Part shown: positions 28,173 to 35,484 of the stretch, piece by piece
How the letters are laid out: every line of letters begins with the position of its first letter
Position numbering within the stretch: the stretch's first letter is position 1
NCBI GenBank assembly: GCA_000381605.1
Contig: KB906755.1
Coordinates: forward strand, 992,001-1,056,000
From: Acidobacteriaceae bacterium KBS 89
Lineage (GTDB): Bacteria; Acidobacteriota; Terriglobia; Terriglobales; Acidobacteriaceae
Direction of reading: 5' to 3'
DNA length: 64,000 nucleotides
Translations under genes and position numbers: made by a program
The notes under the pieces: generated by a model
Told to the model about the DNA's origin: nothing
Seen by the model: only the letters and a program-made list of their open reading frames with translations
The model's database searches: none

Positions 28173-28727
28173 TTAGTGGGGACTATCAACCTCCTTCACC
28201 ATGCGCACCACCAAGATCCTCTCCCCGTCCCCCACCGGCACGGCAATCCGTCCCATCTCCCGATACCCTTGCAAACGATAAAGCGCCACACCGGTCAACG
28301 TGCTTCCCATCTCAAACCGCCGAAAACCCATGGCGACAGCAGCACGTTCCGCAGCGTCTAGAATCATGCTCCCCAGCCCCATCCGTGCAAACTTCGGATG
28401 CACGAAGATCGCACGAACCTTCGCTGCATCGACCTCAGGGTCAAGCTTCTCCGGTTCGATCGTCTCGACCTGATGGTCTCCCCCATACAGTGTCTTCCGA
28501 AAACTCCATCCACCACATCCAGCCAACTCGTCGCATTCATCGAAAGCCACAAAGTAAGTCCCGTCCGCAATCAATCGGCTGTCCACCGTAAACACCGTAG
28601 CTAACGCCGCGTCGATCTGAGCAGGCGAGTAGTCCCGCGCCTGCAACCCGCGCACCGACGCCTCAATCAGCTCACGGATCTCCGCCACATCCTCCGCCGT
28701 CGCCACTCGTAGTCGAAACTTCTCCAT
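28173..28727 (-). CDS. GNAT family N-acetyltransferase
   Basis: 184 residues from ATG 28727. GNAT fold: FRLRVATAEDVAEIRELI at the start, then VAFDECDELAGCGGWSFR, and the acetyl-CoA binding motif A IFVHPKFARMGLGSMILDAA. Near the C-terminus is MGSTLTGVALYRLQGYREMG. The substrate is unknown. The longer open frame upstream has no ribosome site, and a TATACT box lies 6 bases before this ATG, which would fit leaderless transcription. Convergent with the GH29 gene. Confidence 0.87.
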   Translation of the reverse strand: MEKFRLRVATAEDVAEIRELIEASVRGLQARDYSPAQIDAALATVFTVDSRLIADGTYFVAFDECDELAGCGGWSFRKTLYGGDHQVETIEPEKLDPEVDAAKVRAIFVHPKFARMGLGSMILDAAERAAVAMGFRRFEMGSTLTGVALYRLQGYREMGRIAVPVGDGERILVVRMVKEVDSPH

Positions 28728-28785
28728 ACGCGAAGTATAAAAGCGGGCTACGGGCCGCCGCCTTAGCTGAGGCGCGGGCTGGAAT

Positions 28786-29505
28786 CTAGAGTTTGAGGAT
28801 CGCGGTGGCCACGGCATCCCATGCCTCTGTCAGCGCCAGTTTTTCAGACGCGATAATCATGATGACCAGAAAGGCATAGCCCATGGCGAACCAGCGATCG
28901 AAGCTGCGGGTCAGGGCGCAGCGGATGAGCACCAGCACCGCGCCGATGCAGAAGACCGGTCCGAAGAGGCCGATCCAGCCAGTAGCACCGAAGACTGCTT
29001 GTAGAAATGGCATGCGGGCAGTAGCGCCACCCAGCAGGCAAAGGCTGGCCAGGACCATCGAAGCACGGTGAATCCTCGGCTTCTTGCGAGCGAAGATCCC
29101 TATCGTCACAAAGGTGGCAAAAAGCGCAATCTCCGTAAACATCACCAGCAGAAACCGATAATAGTGCATTCCGAAGAAGTGGAAGTCTGATGGCGTGACC
29201 TGCACCGAGCGGATGGCGACCATGGGTCCCGTGACCACAATCGCCAAAGCGACGGCGACTACGCTCCAGCCGAGTTTGAAATGGAGTCGGCGGCTGCGAA
29301 CACTTATCAACAAAGATTGGCTGAAGAAGAGCACGTACCATGCCGCTATGGCGAGGCCATGGATAAGGTCGAGGCGGAAGATGGCTGGATCGATCACCCT
29401 GCCGCCATCGCCCCTGCCGCTCGTGACGAAAAAGCGGAAACCTACCAGCATCATCAGCAGAAAGCTGGCGCCTGCGGCACTGTAGAACCAACGATCAGTC
29501 TTCAC
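28786..29505 (-). CDS. Multi-pass membrane protein (paralog of the 17.1-kb gene)
   Basis: 239 residues if started at GTG 29505, which has AGGTG 7 nt upstream; a TTG at 29556 would add 17 residues. Six to seven hydrophobic segments are present, with LIHGLAIAAWYVLFFSQ, LHFKLGWSVVAVALA and KKPRIHRASMVLASLCLLGG. The His/Trp/Gln pattern is shared with the protein at 17085-17831. Function unknown; the conserved intramembrane His residues are suggestive of a cofactor or metal site. Confidence 0.7.
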   Translation of the reverse strand: MKTDRWFYSAAGASFLLMMLVGFRFFVTSGRGDGGRVIDPAIFRLDLIHGLAIAAWYVLFFSQSLLISVRSRRLHFKLGWSVVAVALAIVVTGPMVAIRSVQVTPSDFHFFGMHYYRFLLVMFTEIALFATFVTIGIFARKKPRIHRASMVLASLCLLGGATARMPFLQAVFGATGWIGLFGPVFCIGAVLVLIRCALTRSFDRWFAMGYAFLVIMIIASEKLALTEAWDAVATAILKL

Positions 29506-29701
29506 TTTGCACCTGACGCGAGGTTGGCACCGAGACAACTCAATTGGTGAATTCAATCGAGGGTACTACACAAAAGGCTTACTGCAATCAAAACATTAGT
29601 ACCTTGCGGCGGGCTTGGAGGAAGTTACACTCCTCCTGAATCACGGGCTACGCGAAAATTACCCACCCTTACAGCCTGACCAAAATTTTACTTCGGCCGT
29701 C

Positions 29702-29730
29702 TTGTCGAGCCATGCTGCGCAGACTACACT
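29702..29730 (+). promoter_or_regulatory. Probable sigma-70 type promoter for the dienelactone hydrolase gene
   Basis: TTGTCG (29702-29707), 17 bases, then TACACT (29725-29730). The ATG of the gene is only 6 bases further on, so the transcript should start at or next to the start codon, giving a leaderless mRNA. Several other genes in the window show the same -10-like box just before the ATG, but this is the clearest with a -35. Confidence 0.45.
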
Positions 29731-29736
29731 CCTCCC

Positions 29737-30654
29737 ATGCGCCGACCAGTTCTGCACTTCCTCGCCCTCGCTCTATCCCTCGGCTTCGCCTCCACGTCCC
29801 TCCACGCGCAGGACTGGGCAAAAGCCCGCCTCGAAGCCTCGCCACGCCACCACGAATACGTGCCCCTCAAGCACGGCGACCGCACCGTTCAGGCCTTCGT
29901 CGTCTACCCCGAGGTCAAAACCAAAGCGCCCGCCATCGTCCTCATCCACGAAATCTTCGGCCTGAGCGACTGGGCCAAAGAGATGGCCGACGAACTCGCC
30001 GGACAAGGCTTCATCGTGGTAGCGCCCGATCTCCTCACCGGCTTCGGTCCCAACAACGGCGGCTCCGACTCCTTCGCCAGCATGGACGCCACCACCAAAG
30101 CCGTCTCCGGTCTTGACGCCACAGTCGTCACAGCCGACCTCGACGCTGCGGCCGACTACGCCAAGAAGATTCCCGCCGCAAACGGAAAGATCGCCGTCGC
30201 AGGCTTCTGCTGGGGTGGCAGCAAAACCTTTGCGTTCGCCACTCACCGCAAAGACCTCTCCGCCGCGTTTGTCTTCTACGGCTCCGGCCCGTCTGACGTC
30301 ACCACCATCACCGCGCCCGTCTATGGCTTCTATGCCGGCAACGACGCCCGCATCGGCGCCACCATCCCCGCCACTACCGACGCTATGAAAGCCGCCGGCA
30401 AAAAGTATGATCCCGTCACGTACGAAGGCGCAGGCCACGGCTTCATGCGAGCTGGCGAAGCGCCCGACGCCTCGCCCGCCAATAAAGCTGCCCGCGAACA
30501 GGGCTTCACCCGGCTCGTCACCCTCATCAAAGAGATGAAGAGCGCTCCAGTGGCCAGCAACGCGACCCACAACAAAACCGTAGCAGCCAAAAAAACGGCA
30601 GCCCCAAAGTCGCAGTGCCACGACTCATCCATGCAAATGGCAGGCTCGATGTAG
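29737..30654 (+). CDS. Secreted dienelactone hydrolase family protein
   Basis: 305 residues with a signal peptide (about 1-24, cleaved after LHA-Q). Alpha/beta-hydrolase of the dienelactone hydrolase type: IVLIHEIFGLSDW near residue 67, nucleophile Cys158 in AGFCWGGS, then the acid in GFYAGNDARIG and the His in GAGHGFMR. It would hydrolyse lactone or ester substrates in the periplasm. The last 40 residues (Lys/Ala-rich, with TVAAKKTAAPKS) form a basic tail outside the fold. Confidence 0.9.
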   Translation: MRRPVLHFLALALSLGFASTSLHAQDWAKARLEASPRHHEYVPLKHGDRTVQAFVVYPEVKTKAPAIVLIHEIFGLSDWAKEMADELAGQGFIVVAPDLLTGFGPNNGGSDSFASMDATTKAVSGLDATVVTADLDAAADYAKKIPAANGKIAVAGFCWGGSKTFAFATHRKDLSAAFVFYGSGPSDVTTITAPVYGFYAGNDARIGATIPATTDAMKAAGKKYDPVTYEGAGHGFMRAGEAPDASPANKAAREQGFTRLVTLIKEMKSAPVASNATHNKTVAAKKTAAPKSQCHDSSMQMAGSM

Positions 30655-30765
30655 CCTGGAACAATTAACCATGTTGAAGACGCCCGCCTCCGGCAGGCTG
30701 CTTTCCGTTGTGCGCCTTGTCGATCAGTTGGAGTAGATTGGCTGTCAGAGACCATCACTGCCTGC

Positions 30766-33237
30766 ATGAGCATTCTGCTACAAGATGTGCGGCACGCTCT
30801 TCGTGCTCTGGCCGCTGCACCCGCCTTCGCCGTGACGGCGATACTCTCGTTGGCCATCGGAATCGGCGCGAATACGGCGATCTTCAGCATCGTCGATGGG
30901 CTGTTGCTTCGTCCACTTCCGTACAAAGATCCTGGACGGCTGGTCATACTCTGGAACCGCTCGCCTGGCCTGAACATAACTGAAGATTGGTTTTCTACCG
31001 CACAATACTTCGACATCAAGAACGGCCATCGTGGTCTTGAGCAGGTCGCGATAGCAATCGGCGGCAACTACAACCTAACGGGCTCGGGCGAACCGGAGCG
31101 CGTTGGGACGATCCGAGTCTCATCAAGTTTGTTACCCATGCTGGGACAGCAAGCGACTCTCGGGCGATTGTTTGTTCCCGATGAGGACCTGCAAGGCCGA
31201 ACCCCCACAGCTGTACTCAGTTACGGAACATGGGCGCGCCGCTTCGGTTCCGATCCCGGTATTCTTGGCAAAAAGATCATGTTGAACGGCGTGGCGTATG
31301 AGATTGTCGGCGTAATGCCACGCTGCTTTTCGTTACCTCGCGAGGTGATGCCGACGCTGGACGGCGCCGAGCAGGCTGAGATATTGCTGCCGCTTCCTAT
31401 GCCTGCGAACGCTGCGCAGAATCGCGACCACGAAGACTACAACATACTGGGCAAGCTGAAGCCTGGTGTCTCCGTACAACAGGCACAGGCCGAAATGGAT
31501 ACCATCACGGCGCGCCTGCGGCATGAGTTTCCCGAAGCGTATCCGCCCAATGGCGGCCTGACCTTCGGTATCGTGCCACTGCTCGAGCAAGTCGTTGGCA
31601 ACGTTCGGCGCACGTTGTATCTGTTGCTCGGAGCGGTTGGCTTCGTCCTGCTGATCGCGTGCGTGAACCTGGCGAACCTGCAACTGTCGCGTGCCGTCGC
31701 GCGGCAAAAGGAAATTGCAGTGCGCACTGCGCTGGGTGCAAGCCGAGTGCGGATCGTTCGCCAGTTGCTGACCGAAAGCGTGTTGCTTGCGTTCGCCGGT
31801 GGCGCACTGGGCATCGCTGTGGCATTTCTTGCCTTGCACTGGGTACGGCTACTTGGTCCGCAGAGCGTACCAAGGGTGAACGATGTGGGCATCGGTCTGG
31901 CCGCTCTCGCGTTCACGTTCATAGTCTGTGTCTTGTCGGCAATTCTTTTTGGACTGGCACCGGCGCTGCGGGCTTCGCGGCTCGACGTGCAAACCGCACT
32001 TCAGGACACGGGGCGTACTTCGTCGGGCGTCAGCGCGATTTGGGGACGAGGAATCAACCTTCGCCGCTCGCTGGTGATCGCCGAGATTGCGCTTTGCGCG
32101 ATGCTATTGATTGGAGCAGGCCTCCTCATTCGCAGCTTTGCTCGTGTACGCGACGTAAATCCCGGCTTCAACCCACGTAATGTCCTCACCCTTGAACTGA
32201 CCATGACGGGCGAGCGATACCAAGACAAGGTGGCGGTTCTCGCTGCCTATCACGAGCTTTGGCAGCGACTAGAAAACTTGCCCGGTGTCACCTCGGCAGG
32301 AGCGGTCACATCGTTGCCGCTGAGCCAGATGTTTGCCTGGGGACCTGTCACCGTTGAGGGACGGGTGCCACCGCCGGGCGAGAAGTTCATTAACGCCGAT
32401 ACCCGCATGGTCAGCGGACACTATTTCCAGGCAATGGAAATTCCCCTTCACGAGGGTCGGTTATTTAACGACGACGATGTCGCCGACAAACCCCGTGTGG
32501 CGATCGTCGACGACTACATGGCGCAACAACTCTGGCCAACCCAGGACCCGATCGGCAAGCGCTTCCACATCGGAGGCATCGGCGAGACAAGCTCTCCGTG
32601 GATCACTGTTGTCGGAGTGGTCGGCCGAGTGAAGCAATACACCCTGGACGCAGACTCGCGCATTGCGTTTTACCTTCCTCAAACGCAATACGTGACACGC
32701 GCGATGAACATCGCAATGCGGAGCAGCAGCGATCCGGTTGCTCTGGCCGCCGCAGTCAAGCAGCAGATTCACGAACTCAATCCTGATCTTCCGCTCTACA
32801 ACGTGAGCACAATGCAGGAGCGCTTCGACAAATCTCTCGCCCGCCGTCGTTTCACCATGCTGGTGCTCGGGACATTTGCAACAATTTCGCTTGGGCTAGC
32901 AGTGATTGGAATTTACGGACTCATTGCCTATCTGGTTGGCCAGGGCACCCGCGAAGTTGGCATCCGGCTGGCGCTTGGCGCTACACGGGCGAACATCATG
33001 ACACTTATCGTTCGCGGCGGAATGAGGCTGGCCTTTTGGGGAGTCGGTATCGGCATCGGGGGTGCGTTGGTAGTCAGCCGCTTGATGCGCTCGCTGCTCT
33101 TTGGTGTCGGAGTCACCGACGTCGTGACGTTTGTCGCCGTTCCTGCTCTCCTCGCTTGTATCGCTTTCTTCGCCAGCTATATCCCAGCGCGACGCGCTTC
33201 CCGCATTGATCCCAGCACGTCGTTACGATGCGAATAG
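30766..33237 (+). CDS. ADOP-type ABC transporter permease (MacB/FtsX family)
   Basis: 823 residues: an acidobacterial duplicated orphan permease. Each half has a MacB-like periplasmic domain and FtsX-like membrane helices. TM1 is preceded by DVRHALRALAAAPAFAVTA. ACVNLANLQLSRAVARQKEIAVRTALGASR marks the first FtsX block (shown by its start ACVNLANLQLSRAVARQ). The second ends with GTREVGIRLALGATRANI and YIPARRASRIDPSTSLR. No ATPase gene is adjacent, as usual for ADOPs. Codon use is clearly less C-biased than in neighbours, with many G- and T-ending codons, suggesting later acquisition. Confidence 0.92.
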   Translation: MSILLQDVRHALRALAAAPAFAVTAILSLAIGIGANTAIFSIVDGLLLRPLPYKDPGRLVILWNRSPGLNITEDWFSTAQYFDIKNGHRGLEQVAIAIGGNYNLTGSGEPERVGTIRVSSSLLPMLGQQATLGRLFVPDEDLQGRTPTAVLSYGTWARRFGSDPGILGKKIMLNGVAYEIVGVMPRCFSLPREVMPTLDGAEQAEILLPLPMPANAAQNRDHEDYNILGKLKPGVSVQQAQAEMDTITARLRHEFPEAYPPNGGLTFGIVPLLEQVVGNVRRTLYLLLGAVGFVLLIACVNLANLQLSRAVARQKEIAVRTALGASRVRIVRQLLTESVLLAFAGGALGIAVAFLALHWVRLLGPQSVPRVNDVGIGLAALAFTFIVCVLSAILFGLAPALRASRLDVQTALQDTGRTSSGVSAIWGRGINLRRSLVIAEIALCAMLLIGAGLLIRSFARVRDVNPGFNPRNVLTLELTMTGERYQDKVAVLAAYHELWQRLENLPGVTSAGAVTSLPLSQMFAWGPVTVEGRVPPPGEKFINADTRMVSGHYFQAMEIPLHEGRLFNDDDVADKPRVAIVDDYMAQQLWPTQDPIGKRFHIGGIGETSSPWITVVGVVGRVKQYTLDADSRIAFYLPQTQYVTRAMNIAMRSSSDPVALAAAVKQQIHELNPDLPLYNVSTMQERFDKSLARRRFTMLVLGTFATISLGLAVIGIYGLIAYLVGQGTREVGIRLALGATRANIMTLIVRGGMRLAFWGVGIGIGGALVVSRLMRSLLFGVGVTDVVTFVAVPALLACIAFFASYIPARRASRIDPSTSLRCE

Positions 33238-33294
33238 GCGAACTCCACTGACGGCGGATTGCTCAAACTGGTCCACTACCGAACCGGGCTAATC

Positions 33295-33445
33295 CTTGAC
33301 ACCTCCGATATAATTAACTCAGCCATCAACCAGTCCGGCTCGTGCCGGACTGAAACATTTAAGCCATTAGCTTTCTGACCGAAGTCCAGACTTAAAGTCT
33401 TATATTCGAAGACTTTGACACACTTCAGGTAGGGAGGGGGGTGTC
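33295..33445 (+). promoter_or_regulatory. Conserved intergenic structured element (family B, copy 2)
   Basis: TTGACACCTCCGATATAATTA starts at 33296. An 8-bp perfect hairpin with a 4-nt loop lies at 33332-33351 (AGTCCGGC / GCCGGACT). GAAGTCC is at 33381, a small AGACTT/AAGTCT inverted repeat follows, then CGAAGACTTTGACACACTT (33407-33425) and GGTAGGGAGGGGGGTGTC up to the ATG at 33446. Spacings match copy 3 to within one base throughout. The G-rich end provides the ribosome-binding site of the next gene. The TATAAT is only 7 bases from TTGACA, so the two do not make an ordinary sigma-70 promoter. Confidence 0.6.
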
Positions 33446-34129
33446 ATGTCGACTCATACAAAAGAGCCTCTGCAGGATCAACTCGACCGCATCACCCAGA
33501 ACACCCGCGCCCTCGTCCAGCCCGAGCGTCTAGCCATCTCCGAAAAGGCGACCGAAGACCTCTTCAACACCGGCATCGAAGACCGCGTCCTGAAAGTAGG
33601 ATCACAAGCTCCCGCCTTCACCCTTGAAGACGCCCTCACGCACAAACCGGTCAACTCCGCCGACCTCCTCGCCCTCTGCCCGCTCGTCATCAACTTCTTT
33701 CGCGGTCGCTGGGACCCCTACTGCGTCACGGAACTCGAAGCCTGGCGCGACCTCCACTCGCAACTTCGCGAGCGCAACGCCCTCTTCGTCACCATCTCCC
33801 CCCAGACCACCCGCCAGAACAACTTCACCCTACAGCAGCACGCCCTCCCCTACCCTCTGCTCTCCGACCCCGGTGCCACCATCGCAGAAAAATTCGGCAT
33901 CGCCTACACCATTCCCGCGGAGCATCGCCGCTACTTCCAATCCATCCTCATCAACATCCCCTTCAACAACGCCGGCCTCAGCTACCACAACGCGACCGAA
34001 GCCAGCTGGCGACTTCCCCTCCCCGCCGTCTTCGTCATCGACCGCACCAACACCATTCGATTCGCCGAAGCCCACGCCGACTTTCGTGTCCGCCCCGAAC
34101 CTGCCGACATCCTCGCAGCACTCGACTAA
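33446..34129 (+). CDS. Peroxiredoxin-like (AhpC/TSA) protein lacking the usual peroxidatic Cys
   Basis: 227 residues with the thioredoxin-fold AhpC/TSA core from about residue 50: GSQAPAFTLEDA, then LVINFFRGRWDPYCVTELEAW. The family motif is normally FxRGxWCPYC, where the first Cys attacks peroxide; here that position is Asp (WDPYC) and only the second Cys remains. Later blocks LPYPLLSDPGATIAEKFGI and PAVFVIDRTNTIRFAEAHAD are typical. It may be a thiol-disulfide or binding protein rather than a peroxidase, or use the remaining Cys. A family B element ends directly at its start codon. Confidence 0.85.
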   Translation: MSTHTKEPLQDQLDRITQNTRALVQPERLAISEKATEDLFNTGIEDRVLKVGSQAPAFTLEDALTHKPVNSADLLALCPLVINFFRGRWDPYCVTELEAWRDLHSQLRERNALFVTISPQTTRQNNFTLQQHALPYPLLSDPGATIAEKFGIAYTIPAEHRRYFQSILINIPFNNAGLSYHNATEASWRLPLPAVFVIDRTNTIRFAEAHADFRVRPEPADILAALD

Positions 34130-34146
34130 TTAAACTTGTCGCGAAC

Positions 34147-34989
34147 CTAAAACCCAAACCTCAAGCTCACCACCACCGCATTATTGTAGGTATGAAAATT
34201 CGTCAACGCCGTCTGAAAGGCCACGCCCGCCGCCACGCCCATCCGGCTCTTCGCGCTCTCCGGTCGCAGGACAAATTTCCCCACCATCAGCCCCGGCGTG
34301 ATGAACGTCTGCGTCTTCCCATCCCGCGCCCCGCCAAGATAGCTGGTCGTGTTGAACTCCACCTCAGGCCAGAAATACTTGCCCAGGTGATACTGCGCCA
34401 CCGTATTCGCATGGATAGTCCGTCCATTGGTCCGCGCATCGGATGTCGGCAGTCCCCCGCCCAGGCTAGTCATCACAGCGAACCGGCCGAAGCCCTTACC
34501 GGCCAACAGCGTCGGTGTAATCACCGCCGTTGTCGCTCCATTCTTGTGACTACCCGTAGGAAGCGTCCAACCCACCGCTCCACTCATGATGTAGTTGCCA
34601 TGCTGCTCGTTGGCGGAAAGAAACCGGTACTTCGCCAGAAATGCCACATCCCCAAACCCATCTAAATTGCCGTCACCACGGAGCAGATAACCTGGCGTCA
34701 GAATATCCACCTGCGTATTCGCAAACGGAATCAAATTGAAACCTTTTCCCGTTCCCAGATTCCAGTTCTGGGCGCCCGTCGGCGTAATCTGACGCGTAAA
34801 GTCCGTACGATAGACCTGCGCCAGCATCGGAAACGGCGCCACCATCGGAACGCTCCATTTAGGCTGCTTCGCCTGTGTCCGTGTAGCCCGAGCCTGCCAC
34901 TTGTCGGCAAAGTTCTCAACGTCATCCTCTGCCTCAACGGCAAACGGAAACACCCCCATAAAAAACAAAAAAAAGATAATCTTGTGCAA
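34147..34989 (-). CDS. Putative outer-membrane beta-barrel protein
   Basis: 280 residues from a TTG at 34989, preceded by GGGGAG at good spacing and opening a compact signal peptide (HKIIFFLFFMGVFPFAVEA); an ATG at 35055 would add 22 residues. Many alternating-strand segments (YLLRGDGNLDGFGDVAFLAK, GRFAVMTSLGGGLP, PEVEFNTTSYLGG) and a terminal aromatic strand (AVVVSLRFGF) ending in Phe are typical of outer-membrane barrels recognised by BamA. The ligand is unknown; it resembles the broad 'transporter/MetA-like' barrel group. Confidence 0.75.
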   Translation of the reverse strand: MHKIIFFLFFMGVFPFAVEAEDDVENFADKWQARATRTQAKQPKWSVPMVAPFPMLAQVYRTDFTRQITPTGAQNWNLGTGKGFNLIPFANTQVDILTPGYLLRGDGNLDGFGDVAFLAKYRFLSANEQHGNYIMSGAVGWTLPTGSHKNGATTAVITPTLLAGKGFGRFAVMTSLGGGLPTSDARTNGRTIHANTVAQYHLGKYFWPEVEFNTTSYLGGARDGKTQTFITPGLMVGKFVLRPESAKSRMGVAAGVAFQTALTNFHTYNNAVVVSLRFGF

Positions 34990-35134
34990 AGACCCGCTCC
35001 CCAGATTAGATAAACGATAGATACAGCGGCCAGGCGCCCTTTCGGCCAAGCCCATACAACAATTCTACCTTCCACGCATCCCATCCCGATACCGTTGCTC
35101 CCTATTCTCAACTCCCTGCCCTTACACTAAATTC

Positions 35135-35473
35135 ATGATCGACGAAGCAACCTTCCGCCGCGAATCCGACACCGCCCTCGAGGCGCTCAAGCAATCTCTC
35201 ATCGCAGCCGAAGACGATGACGGCACCTTTGAATTCGAAGACAACAACGGCGTCATGAACATCATCTTCGAGAACGGCTCATCCAAATTCGTCATCACCC
35301 CAAACACGCCTATACGCCAGGTCTGGATCTCCGCTCAAGCCACGAGCTTCAAACTCGACTGGTCTGAAGCCGCCAACGCCTTCGCCCTCGCCAAAACCGG
35401 CGAAGACCTCAAGACGCTCATCCAGCGTCTCCTCCGCGAACACCTCAGCGACCCCACCATCACGCTGCCCTGA
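35135..35473 (+). CDS. cyaY: Frataxin-like iron-sulfur cluster protein CyaY
   Basis: 112 residues, close to the usual ~106. The frataxin alpha-beta sandwich shows an acidic first helix (IDEATFRRESDTALEALKQS), acidic ridge residues EDDDGTFEFED, strands VMNIIFENGSSKFVIT and PIRQVWISAQATSFKLDW, and a C-terminal helix. CyaY binds iron and tunes IscS activity during Fe-S assembly. A TACACT box lies 6 bases before the ATG and no Shine-Dalgarno site is seen, so the mRNA may be leaderless. Confidence 0.88.
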   Translation: MIDEATFRRESDTALEALKQSLIAAEDDDGTFEFEDNNGVMNIIFENGSSKFVITPNTPIRQVWISAQATSFKLDWSEAANAFALAKTGEDLKTLIQRLLREHLSDPTITLP

Positions 35474-35484
35474 TCATCGTAGCC

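Noticed and set aside
33296..33314. TTGACA and TATAAT as a sigma-70 promoter in family B copy 2
   Set aside because: The spacing is only 7 bases instead of about 17, and copy 3 has the same short spacing with TAAAAT, so it is treated as part of the conserved element, not as a normal promoter.
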